NCBI GenBank assembly: GCA_024364735.1
Contig: JAGFNQ010000957.1
Span: 372,001 to 436,000, forward strand
Direction: 5' to 3'
Source: Boesenbergia rotunda
Taxonomy: Eukaryota > Streptophyta > Magnoliopsida > Zingiberales > Zingiberaceae
Length of the DNA: 64,000 nucleotides
This document shows positions 10,682 to 20,470 of the stretch, in pieces. The notes beneath the pieces were generated by a model, which worked only from the letters and a program-made list of their open reading frames with translations, had not been told where the DNA came from and did no database searches. The stretch's first letter is position 1. The number at the start of each line of letters is the position of its first letter. The position numbers were made by a program, and so were the translations under genes.

Positions 10682-10697
10682 ATCTCCCCCTTTTTAA
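10682..10697 (-). promoter_or_regulatory. N1 polypurine tract
   Basis: The plus strand atctccccctttttaa corresponds to minus TTAAAAAGGGGGAGAT, directly before the LTR start TGTTGATACC. This is the expected plus-strand priming site. Confidence 0.8.
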
Positions 10698-13400
10698 TTT
10701 ATGGTAACACAATTCAAAGTTAAGTAAACATTATAACCTTTAAGAAAAGAAGGTAAATACCAATAAATTTTAGCAGTTTTGAGCAGAGTAATGTTTACAG
10801 TTTTAAGCAGAGTAAAGTTTAAAGTTAATGTAGTTTTGAACCGTAAAATTTTTTTTATTTCTCATCCCTCCCCTGCAACCCTGAATGATTGTGTTATAAA
10901 ACACTTAACGTTGACCTTTCCTCCCCCTTTGACATATATCAAAAAAATATTCATGGGTGAACACAATATCTAATAGGGAGTTTTGAGTTTTTCCAATGAT
11001 ATGCATTTTTTGTAAAACTTCTAAGTGTTTCATGTTTTTGACAAAGTGTTTTTCAAAAATAGAGTAAAAGCATTTACAATAACAAAAAACATTTAACACT
11101 TAGACAATTTTTCATTTTGAAAAGTTTTGCAAGCCTAAATTTTGTTAAAAAACTTTTACTTACAAGGCTTTGCAAAAAGTATTTTAAGAAAAATTTACTT
11201 AGACAAAATTTTGAAGTCAAATTTCCCTTAAAAAAAGGGTCAACTTTGAGAATTGGGAAAGAATTTGTTTACTAAAACAAATTTTGCACACTTAGAAGAA
11301 TTTACTTGGAAACACTTTGTGCATTTTGAAATACAAAATTTTTAAGAAATTTCTAGACAAGTTTTTCACCAAAAAAAACTTTCCTTAGAAAATTTTACTT
11401 AGGAAAAAATCATGCACTTAAAAAATTTTGAAACAATTAGAAATACTTTGAAATTTTTGAAGCACTAGAAATACTTGAAAGCACTTGAGGTATTTTGACA
11501 GTACTTTGAAATTTTAACAGCACTAAGCACTTAAAAAAATTTGAAGTACTTAGAAATTTTTGCTTTACTTTTTGAAAAAGAGATAAAAATTTAAATATTT
11601 AAAAAATTTTCCTTTCTCTCTTTCTTTCTCTCCCCCTTAATGTGAAGCTCTTCTCCTTATGTTTTAGACCATTTCCAATTGCAAAATTGAAACATTGCAC
11701 AAAGCTCCCTCTAAGTATAAAAATACTCATAAGTTCAGTTTGAAATAATATTTTGAAACAAAATTTTTTGAGTATCACAAAGGAGATTCTAAGTTATAAA
11801 AACCTTAGGTTAAAGTGAACATATTTTTGAGAGCTTCTAAGATAAACTTTCTTTGAAAAGGGGGAAAAAGTTTAAGGAAGAATTTAATTTTCGCTTTTTC
11901 TACTCTCCCCCTTGGCCATATATCAATAAAGAACTTTTGAAAAATATATTTTGAAAGAAGATTTAAAATTTGTGTATCAGAGCTTATGAGTCTTGAAAAT
12001 ATAAAAATTTGAGCGAAAAAATAATCCTAAGTAAAATAATGTCAAGAATTATGATAATTTCTAAGTAACAAAATTTTGAAAGAATGAAGAATTGATGCTC
12101 AAAAATAGAATTGGAGTCAAGTGTATATTCTTATTGAGTCCATGCATGATAAGCAAAACATATTTAATCAATAAGTTTAAGTTCAGAACAGTTAACCACT
12201 TATTTTGAATATTTTAAAAAATTCAAATACTTAAAAAAAAAATGCAAGTACTTTTTTAAAACAATGCAAGTACTTTTGAACAATATTATGCATTTTTTGA
12301 AAAAATATTAGTACTGTTGAGAAATATTATACATTTTTGAAAAATACCAGTACTTTTGAAATATTGTCTTTAAAACATAATATTTTACTTGACTTGGTTT
12401 CTTTTCCAGTCTGTCACATCCTAGGAAACCTTGTTAACTACCAAGACATTTCCCTTAGTGTCCTGGAAATTCTCCAAACTCAAGAAAATATTAGTTCAAA
12501 AGGTATTTCAAAAATGATTTTATAAGCCACAAAAACATTTTAAAATAATAATATTTTGAAAGACAAATTACTTATGTTTTCGACAAGATTTTAAAAATAT
12601 AGTGTATGAAAACATATTATTTTGAAATCTTTAATAACTCTTTTAATTTGACCTCCCCTAAAATTGACCCAGTCCTAGGGAGCTTGTTGACCACAAGTAT
12701 TCTTCCTCTGAGTCTTTATGATTTGGTACAAATCATAAGAATTATCTACCAATTCCAAAAACTAATTGCCAGGCAAAGTTTTCGAAAAATATTTTTCTGT
12801 TGACTTAAACTCCCCCTAAATTTGACATCCTGACACATTCTAGGAGTTATTATAGTCATAAAGACGATTTCCTTTGTGTCTTTAGGGTTTATTAAAATCA
12901 AAAGAATAGTTTTGAATAACAGTATGGTAATTTTTAAGAAGATAATTTTAGAAAATTCAATGAAGATAATTTTTAAAGAATAAGCCTTTTCAAAAACATA
13001 CATGATAGTGATTTAAAGCACAATTTTCGAAAAATATTTTGAAATGATAATGGTTTTAAAGCACAAGGTTTTTGAAACATCTGAATTTTTTTTAAAAAAA
13101 CTCCCCCTGTATCTGACACCGTCCGACTCTATCTAAGTCCCTTAAGGGACTTCAGTGTTAACCAAGTTTGACTGATCAGTAATTAAGTTAATCAAGTCCT
13201 AGATCATAGTTTGATGAGTTAATTAAAGTGAATTTTGAAAGAAAATGTAAGATTTTAAATATTAATGAACTAATGACATAAAAAGCATGTTAACCAGAAA
13301 TCATATTATAGCATAAAAAATAGCAAGATTAACTTTGACACAGGTATCTAAGATTTAGTTAAAATTTGTGTTAGATTCAAATTTGTCAAATAGTAAATTG
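10698..13400. other. AT-rich non-coding interior of N1 with repeated modules
   Basis: No ORF of note. Homopolymer-rich runs (attttgaaaa type) alternate with better conserved modules of roughly 90-100 bp near 12390-12485, 12645-12745, 12808-12905 and 13100-13180. These share tgacacatcctagga, cttgttgaccacaag and agtgtcctgg-like words. The same modules occur in N2 at 43250-44180. Confidence 0.6.
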
Positions 13401-13419
13401 AATTTGATTTTCAATAATC

Positions 13420-13680
13420 GGCTTCCAGGTCTTGGCGAGGCACAAAGCCTTCTTTGGCCGTAGCCTTATTGGAGCAACAACCCTTTCTTCGACAAAGCCT
13501 TTTACTGAAAATTCATCTTCAAGTTACTTCTTGAAAGATTTTGGTCTAACTAGTTTGAGTCTTGGATCGGTAGTTTCGGCTAGTTCCACCAGACTAAACA
13601 GACCAAGTAGGACATACTTGACCTTATTAGAAAGGCTTCCCTAATATACTATCATCTCACCTCCACCCAATACTATGTTG
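13420..13680 (-). pseudogene. Conserved unknown coding block (N1 copy)
   Basis: On the minus strand this reads through GGGEMIV, NKVKYVLLGLFSLVELAE and KLVRPKSFKK, with isolated stop codons. A second copy with the same reading lies in N2 at 44515-44790. I do not recognise the protein. Conservation at protein level between two otherwise different elements suggests it was once translated. Confidence 0.45.
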
Positions 13681-13969
13681 TTCAAATTTTAATTAAACTG
13701 TTTGTCCTTAAACTATCCAATTCAAAATCCAAGCATAAAAAAAACAAGCAAACATGACAAAAATGATCTAAGTTACATCATAATTAGAATAAAACTCTGG
13801 TTTTTTAAAATCAGCAAGGTTGTGAATTAAGTTTTCTAACATATTAACCTTAGCTAATTTATATGAATTAATCACGTTATTTGAGATAAATATTGGATTT
13901 TCAAATATCGAAAATTTACCTTTCTCGAATGTTTATCCAGTACTCTTGTAATAATCACAAGACAATCGA

Positions 13970-14092
13970 ACCAGTTTGGGTCGATCTCCTTCACTGTCTT
14001 CTGATTCCGAGTCTGAGTCGGACTCGGGTACAGGTTGAAGCTTCTTCTTTGGTGGTTTTCTTGGAGTTTTCCCTGCACTTGAAATTATACCT
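13970..14092 (-). pseudogene. Basic/acidic gag tail fragment of N1
   Basis: Minus-strand reading gives a Lys/Pro-rich stretch (KTPRKPPKKKLQP) followed by an acidic Ser/Asp run (ESDSDSESEDSEGD). It lies just downstream, in element sense, of the gag ORF at 15853-16398 and is separated from it by solo LTR A, which entered at the TACCT site. Probably the remains of the gag C-terminal part. Confidence 0.45.
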
Positions 14093-14580
14093 TGTAGGAC
14101 CGGTGCCGTCGATAGAGGGGGGGTGAATATCGATCGTTGAAATCTTTTGTTAAACTTCGTAAATCTTTCAATCGTTCTAAAATCAAAGTTAGTAGCACAG
14201 CGGAAAATAAAATAGAAAGCAAGACAGGGACACAGCGGGATTTATTTACTTGGTTCCCAACCCCCCAGGGTCAGTACGTCCAAGGCTTATGTACTCGGCG
14301 TGAGTCCACTATTGGTCTCCTTTCCAGAATTTCTGGAGGCGGAGAAAACCCGTCTTACAGTGTACAATTACAAGCACAAGTACAGAAAATTAAGAACGGA
14401 ATAATAAACGCAAACCGAACAAAACAAAGTTGAAGCTCGGTCGATCTGGACCTCCGAAGTGCAGCGCACTTCCTCCTGGAGCCTCCCGGTCGTAGAGCCT
14501 CGTCTTTAGCACGTTGTTGTCGGTCAGAATGAATAGAATGGCTTGTAGCAGTTGTGTCTGAAGCAGAGGGGTTGAAGCCC

Positions 14581-14590
14581 CTTATATAGG
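14581..14590 (-). promoter_or_regulatory. TATA box of solo LTR A
   Basis: Minus strand CCTATATAAG directly next to the GGGCGCC module block. Confidence 0.65.
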
Positions 14591-15249
14591 CCTCCTGGGG
14601 GCGCCCTGGACGATGGGGGCGCCCCGATAAACCCGGTCAAACTTTATCCCCGCGTCGACCTCGCTGCAGCTGATAAAAATTTTGACCAGGGCGCCCTGAA
14701 CCTCCCGGGCACCCTCATGAGGGCTTATCTAAGTTTTGGACTCGAAACTGCAAAAATAGCTTTGAACCCGGGCGCCCCGGACGCTCCGGGCGCCCCGCTT
14801 GACACCTATTCTGCTTACTTAACAAAAACTGCATTTTACTCTTGACTGGGGGCGCCCCCATCATCCCGGGCGCCCTCATCAAGCCTTTAAACCCAATACT
14901 GGGTTTTATGCCTTGCTCTGGGTGCCCCCAACAGTGGGGGCGCCCCCATCAGCCACTTTCCAGCAACTTGCCTGCTTTGTCTCCGGTTCTTGGTACCTGC
15001 AAGATACACAAACACAAAGCACATATACACATATTCTTAACCTTAAGGACTTGGTTTTGACTTTGGATTTGCACGAACCCCTAGGTCGAACCAGCACAAG
15101 TTCCCATCCCCGAGAACTAGCCTTTCACCTACTCCTTTCAGGAGACGATTGCCACCCAGTCGTTCGGGTGGACTTTTGCTTAGCTTCCGATTCTTCCAGA
15201 CCTCGAGACGCTCAAACCCTGACCCATCTCTACTCCTGTCCTTAGTCAT

Positions 15250-15690
15250 CGCTCAGCTAAGTTGCCCAGTCCCTTGGGCCAAGGCTTCATTCCCTAGCAG
15301 TCCTTCGCCAGGTACCTAGCAGCCCTTCGCTAGGTTTTCGTTACCAAGCGGTCCTTCGCCTGGTGCCTAGCAATCCTTCGCCAGGTCTTCGGTACCAAGC
15401 AGTCCTTCGCTTGGTGCCTAGCAGTCCTTCGCTAGGTCTTAGACTCCTAGCAGCCCTTTGCTAGGTGCCCAGTAGCCCATCGCCAAGTCTTAGGGTTTCG
15501 ATGCCGAGCAGCCCTTCGCTAGGTGACCAGCAGCCCTTCGCTAGGTCTTAGGGTTTCGATGCCTAGCAGCCCTTCGCTAGGTGCCCAGCAGCCCATCACC
15601 AGGTCTTAGGGTTTCGATGCCTAGCAGCCCTTCGCTAGGTGCCCAGCAGCCCATCGCCAGGTCTTAGGGTTTCGATGCCTAGATTAACCA
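15250..15690. repeat. Minisatellite in U3 of solo LTR A
   Basis: Short units of cctagcagtccttcgccagg alternate with gtgcc/ggtctt spacers. The distal part becomes a higher-order repeat of about 58 bp that includes cttagggtttcgatgcc. It holds the same place as the gtgcccag-type repeats in the other N-type LTRs. Confidence 0.85.
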
Positions 15691-15852
15691 GGACTTTTCT
15701 TCAACTTAGGTTACTTCTCCTTTGTTCCCCTTTGTCTGTTCAATGTATCACTGACTTAAGTATATTGTCAAACATTAAAACACTTAAAGGAGAACATCAT
15801 TGATGCAACTTGCACCAACATACCTTCCTCGACCATTACAGTATCAGTCTGA

Positions 15853-16398
15853 TTATTTAATTGTAATTCTGGAAAAAAATTCAAAACTGGTTACCATTTT
15901 TGTCTCAGTCAATTCGTCTTCTGACTCTGGCTCGAATTCGCAGTCAGGTATGGATTCTATCTCATCTTCTGATCCGGAGTCAATTTTGAAGTCGGGTGCC
16001 AACTCTGTTTCGGCTATTTGAGCTTGAGCCGAGTATGCAAAATAACTTACCTGATCTTCTTCTTCATCTGAGATCTCTTGATGAAGGTTAATCAATTTTT
16101 CCCAAATTTCTCTAGCACATCTGAATAGACATACTAGTTTGAGTTGCTCCTTGGTTAGGCCACATTGTAGGATTGCAGTTGCCCTTGCATCGGTCTCGAT
16201 TTGGTTGAGGGTTTGTTCATCCAGTTTGTCCCACTCGATTGATAATTCATCCTCTATGGGAAAAGAGAATCTCGTTTGGATGATCATCCATATGTCCATG
16301 TGGGCCTTCAGATGGGATTCCATTTGTGTTTTCCAAGAATTGAAATTTACGCCAGAGAAGAGCGGTGGACGGGCACTGTTCCATTCTTGGTTGGCCAT
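15853..16398 (-). CDS. N1 gag-like protein
   Basis: 181 residues. The N-terminus MANQEWNSARPPLFSGVNF leads into NSWKTQMESHLKAH, the usual start of copia-type gag proteins of the UBN2/DUF4219 kind in plants (a recognisable PPLFxGxNFxxWKxxM pattern). A helical middle with TKEQLKLVCLFRCAREIWEKL is typical of the capsid-like part. The last third is acidic (DSGSEDEIES). No CCHC zinc knuckle is present and the ORF ends about 30 bp before solo LTR A, so the C-terminus is probably truncated. It starts about 215 bp downstream of the primer site, as expected for a first gag ORF. Structural role in particle assembly is inferred from the family. Confidence 0.7.
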   Translation of the reverse strand: MANQEWNSARPPLFSGVNFNSWKTQMESHLKAHMDIWMIIQTRFSFPIEDELSIEWDKLDEQTLNQIETDARATAILQCGLTKEQLKLVCLFRCAREIWEKLINLHQEISDEEEDQVSYFAYSAQAQIAETELAPDFKIDSGSEDEIESIPDCEFEPESEDELTETKMVTSFEFFSRITIK

Positions 16399-16613
16399 TT
16401 AAAAAATTTAACTGAAAAAGAATAAGGAAACTCGTTCCAAGACTGAGTCTTGGATTAGTAGTGCGGGAAGAATTTTTATAGTGGAAAAAAGATCGAGTGG
16501 TATTACACCAACCTCGATTAACGAGAAAATTCGAGCGAAAAAAATATTTAAAATTCGTAAATCAGAAAAAAAAAATTCTCAAACTGGTGGTTGCACCAAG
16601 TTTGAGCCACCCA

Positions 16614-16624
16614 CTCTGATACCA
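16614..16624 (-). promoter_or_regulatory. N1 primer-binding site (initiator tRNA-Met)
   Basis: Minus strand TGGTATCAGAG, complementary to the 3' end of plant initiator tRNA-Met, two bases inside the 5' LTR end. Primes minus-strand DNA synthesis. Confidence 0.9.
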
Positions 16625-16626
16625 CT

Positions 16627-17947
16627 TGTTAGATCGGAGTAAATCGATAGAGGGGGAGGGGGTGAATATCGATCGGAAAATTTTCGGAAAATAAAGAGAA
16701 ATACGCAGCGAAAATAGTAAAGCAAAGTCGCTAACACGGTTTGTTTTACATGGTTCGGAGTCGCGGTCGGCTCCTACTCCAAGGCCCACGGTCCTTGACC
16801 GTTTACGTTGGGCAATTCTATATTCGTATAAATGATTACAGTTTCGAGTACAGATATAGAATCGAAAAAGAGAATTACAACATTTAGAAATGACAACTTT
16901 TACCGACGACCGGAGTGGATTGAATTTTGGAGCAGCGGGTCGTCGTCGGCGCTTGAATCGCGAGTGCAGAGCATGCCGGAGCGTAGCGCTTGAGCGAAAG
17001 TGTTGAAAGCGAGATTTGCAAGTTGTGTTCAAGCCTTAGGGGTGAACCCCTTTTTATAGTGGTCGCCAGGGCGCCTGTGTTGAAGGGGGCGCCTACACAT
17101 GGCCTCTTCTATGAGAACTCCTATCCGCAGACTCGGCCAACGCTTATCCCTTAAACTGGGGCGCCTGAGCTGACTGGGGCGCCTTTGTTAACACAGGGCG
17201 CCTAGCTTGACTTGGTCCAAAGGCTTTCGTGACAGTTTGCTTCGATGGTCTTGGTTTGGCCTTGCACTGGGGCGCCTGTATCCATACAGGCGCCTCCTTC
17301 CAATGAGGCGCCTGAGCTGCAGAAACACCGTCCCTTCATTTCCTGCAACCAGGGTTAGTTCCAAAACACAAGAAGCAAATATATATGATATGTTATACAT
17401 TATTTACAGCCTAAGCTGTCTTGGTTCTGACTTTGGATCTCCCAAATGGAACCCTAGGTCGAACCGACGCCTAATGTTCCCTCCTACGGGGAACGCATCC
17501 TCACCTACTCCTCTCGGGAGAATTTACCTTTTTGCCAACAGGCTCCTCTGGTTGGACTTTTGCCCAGCTTCACTCACCAAGTTTTCGTGCCCAGTCCATG
17601 ACCAGGACTTAGTGCCCAGCTTTACTCACCAGGTCTTCGATGCCCAGTCCTCGACCAGGTCTTAGTGCCCAGCTTTACTCACCAGGTCTTCGGTGCCCAA
17701 CCCTTGGCCAGGTCTTAGTGCCCAGTCCACGACTAGGACTTATTGCCCAACCTTATGTCAGGACATAGTTGCCTAGCCCGCGGCCAAGACTTAGTGCCCA
17801 ATTCTTAGAACTAGGACTTAGTGCCTAGTGTACCTAGGTCTTTTCCTGCACAACTTGAGTAACATTGTTAGAGCACCAATAATACTTAACTTTGAACCCT
17901 TTGCCAATATCAAAACAAGGTTTGATATGGTGCTTCCGACACCAACA
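16627..17947 (-). repeat. N1 5' LTR
   Basis: 1321 bp, TGTTAGATCGG to GACACCAACA. Same order of parts as the 3' LTR. It has extra GGCGCC modules (around 17160-17200 and 17285-17320) absent from the 3' LTR, although the two were identical at insertion. TATA box at 17051-17059. Confidence 0.9.
17051..17059 (-). promoter_or_regulatory. TATA box of N1 5' LTR
   Basis: Minus strand CTATAAAAAGGGG after the GGCGCC module block; the presumed promoter of N1. Confidence 0.65.
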
Positions 17948-17952
17948 GGGTG

Positions 17953-18252
17953 AACCATCCTTCCCCATTCATTTCGCTTTTCCCCTCGTAGACTCCCTGC
18001 GGCGAGATGCCTGTGCTTTTTCCTCTGCCCCAGTTTACGGCAAGAGTTACCGACACCACCGGGGAGGATAACGGAGATGTAGTAGTGTTTCTTACTGAAG
18101 GACCTAGATGAGGTAGAGCCACCTGCCTCATCCTGTTTGCCATGAAGGAAAATATTTAGTACCTTTGATGTGCCAAGCTTGTCTTGTATTAATATTCTGG
18201 TGTCTCGTTTGTTCCCCTTTTGTCGGGTAGATCATGTCAACCTTTACTTCCG
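17953..18252. other. Non-coding remnant of the Tat-like relic
   Basis: Continues the sequence interrupted at 9396. No frame or repeat recognised; it leads into the 83-bp array. Confidence 0.5.
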
Positions 18253-19616
18253 CAACGCACCACGGTGCCCCGAGGCCTCAGGGTTTCGGATACTTGGTCG
18301 GGTGCCTATATAGTCCCGACAAAGCCTAAGTACCCCGGGTATCTGCAGCACCGCGAGGTATTAGGGTTTTTTATACTTGGTTGGGAGTCCGTAGCACCCA
18401 GACCAAGCCTAAGTACCCCGGGCATCCGCAACACCACGAGGCATTAGGGTTTTTGATTCTTAGTTGGGAGTCCGTAGCACCCAGACCAAGCCTAAGTACA
18501 TCGGGCATCCGAAGCATCGTGAGGCATTAGGGTTTTTGATTCTTGGTTGGGAGTCCGTAGCACCCAGACCAAGCCTAAGTACCACGGGCATAAGCAGCAC
18601 CGCGAGGCATTAGGGTTTTTGATTCTTGGTTGGGAGTCCATAGCACCTAGACGAAGCCTAAGTACCCCGGGCATCGAAACACCGCAAGACATTAGGGTTT
18701 TTGATTCTTGGTTAGGAGTCCGTAGCACCCAGACCAAGCCAAAGTACCTCGAGCATCCGCAGCACTGCGAGGCATTAGGGTTTTTGATTCTTGGTTGGGA
18801 GTTCGTAGCACCCATACCAAGCCTAAGTACCCCGGGCATCCGCAGCACCGCGAGACATTAGAATTTTTGATTCGTGGTTGGGAGTCCGTAGCACCCAGAC
18901 CAAGCCTAAGTACCTCGGGCATCCGCAGCACCGTGAGACATTAGGTTTTTTATTCTTGGTTGGGAGTCCGTAGCACCTAGACCAAGCCTAAGTACCCCGG
19001 GCATCCGCAGCACCGCGAGGAATAAGGGTTTTTGATTCTTGGTTGGGAGTCCGTAGCACCAAGACTAAGTCTAAGTGCCCCGGGCATCCGTAGCACCATG
19101 AGGCAATAGGATTTTTGATTCTTGATTGGGAGTCCGTAGCACCCAGACCAAGCCTAAGAACCCCGGGCATCCGCAGCACTGCGAGGCATTAGGGTTTTTG
19201 ATTCATGGTTGGGAGTTCGTAGCACCCAGACCAAGCATAAGTACCCCGGGCTCCGCAGCACCGCAAGGCATTAGGGTTTTTTATTCTTGGTTGGGAGTCC
19301 GTAGCACCCAGACCAAGCCTAAGTGCCTCGGGCATCCATAGCACCGCGAGACATTAGGGTTTTAGATTCATGGTTGGGAGTCCGTAGCACCCAGACCATG
19401 CCTAAGTACCCCCGGCATCCGCACCACCGCGAGGCATTACGTTTTTTGATTCTTGGTTGGGAGTCCGCAGCACCGCGAGACATTAGGATTTTTGATTTTT
19501 GGTGGGGAGTCCATAGCACCTAACCAATCCTAAGTACCCCGGGCATCCGCAGCACCGTGAGGCATTAGGGTTTTTGATTCTTGGTTGGAAGTCTGTAGCA
19601 CCCAGACCATGCCTAA
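18253..19616. repeat. 83-bp tandem array, left part (about 16 units)
   Basis: Units carry gcaccgcgaggcattagg, tttttgattcttggttggga, gtccgtagcacccagaccaa and gcctaagtaccccgggcat. Divergence between units is modest; one unit near 19440-19500 is shortened. The array is cut at a GTACC by element Y and resumes at 49989. In Tat-lineage elements such arrays occur in the 3' untranslated part; that origin is inferred. Confidence 0.92.
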
Positions 19617-19846
19617 GTACCTGATGTGGCCCAAAACAGGTGTCACGAGTTAGTCTCAAATTTATATATTTATAACTGAAAACCTTGGCTGACAAAATCA
19701 AATGTAGAATTGGGGCATCGGGTCGTATTTTTCCAAGGACTAGTTGTGAGTGTTTGAATCAAGCTTGAATTTGTTTGTCGTCAAATGTTTTGGGTTTTAT
19801 AATAAAATGGGGGTTTGTTTCGCAACAAGGAATGAAAATTCAAATT

Positions 19847-20381
19847 GGAATGAAAGAAATGCTTAGCTAAACAAAGTTAAACTAGAAAATTGCTATAAAC
19901 TTAACCAACTTGGAAATGAACAATTCAATATGAAATAATGGAATTTAAGGATAAAAACTAATATCAAAATCAGGCAAACAACAAAGCTGTAGCTAAATAG
20001 CAAAAATGAAGTTTAGTTCACGTACTTCAAATTGAAAGCAAGAAACAGAGCTAATTTGTGCTGGAACCCTACCTGGAAATGAAGTTTAGGGTACAAAGTT
20101 AAACTAATATCAACTTGGAAAGAAATGCTTAGCTACCTGGAACCCTACCTGGAATGAAAGAAATACTTAGCTAAACAAAGTTAAACTAGAAAATTGCTAT
20201 AAACTTAACCAACTTGGAAATGAACAATTCAATATGAAATAATGGAATTTAAGGATAAAAACTAATATCAAAATCAGGCAAACAACAAAGCTGTAGCTAA
20301 ATAGCAAAAATGAAGTTTAGTTCACGTACTTCAAATTGAAAGCAAGAAACAGAGCTAATTTGTGCTGGAACCCTACCTGAT
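19847..20381. repeat. 304-bp direct duplication in Y 3' LTR
   Basis: ggaatgaaagaaatgcttagc at 19847 recurs as ggaatgaaagaaatacttag at 20151. About 230 bp of each unit is nearly identical, followed by a rearranged junction of about 75 bp. The 5' LTR has a single copy, so the duplication arose in or after copying of this LTR. Confidence 0.88.
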
Positions 20382-20470
20382 CGGTCGACAGTCCGATCAG
20401 GTACAAGTCTGATCGGTCGACAGACCGATCAGATGATGACTGGATCGGTCTCAACGACCGATCAGTAGCT
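20380..20470. repeat. GATCGGTCGAC dyad modules in Y LTR
   Basis: Three imperfect palindromes, each pairing a ctgatcggtc arm with a gaccgatcag arm. The 5' LTR has the same set at 48728-48830, and related modules recur in the Y 3' untranslated part at 22309-22450. Confidence 0.75.

Larger units (their letters stand above)
14093..15820 (-). mobile_element. Solo LTR A, N2 family, inside N1
   Basis: 1728 bp from TGTAGGACCGGTGCC to TTGCACCAACA, flanked by a perfect duplication TACCT (14088-14092, 15821-15825). It matches the LTRs of N2. In minus sense: minisatellite (15250-15690), the box AGGAGTAGGTGA (15125-15136), many GGGCGCC modules (14595-14950), the TATA box CCTATATAAG (14581-14590), and the ggggggtgaatatcg block. 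The minisatellite ends in ~58-bp units containing cctagcagcccttcgctagg. No internal domain remains. Confidence 0.92.
9402..17947 (-). mobile_element. N1: non-autonomous copia-like LTR element
   Basis: Two LTRs (9402-10681 and 16627-17947) end in TG...CA and are flanked by a perfect duplication GGGTG (9397-9401, 17948-17952). The primer site (16614-16624) matches initiator tRNA-Met and a purine tract (10682-10697) adjoins the 3' LTR, so the element reads on the minus strand. Total 8546 bp, or about 6.8 kb after removal of solo LTR A. The only clear ORF is a gag-like protein (15853-16398). I see no protease, integrase or reverse transcriptase, so movement would need enzymes supplied by another element. 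Much of the interior (10700-13400) is AT-rich with repeated conserved modules. Confidence 0.9.

Noticed and set aside
18253..19616. CRISPR-like or coding repeat reading of the 83-bp array
   Set aside because: Units are directly adjacent without unique spacers, and frames across the array simply reflect the repeat. It is an ordinary tandem array.
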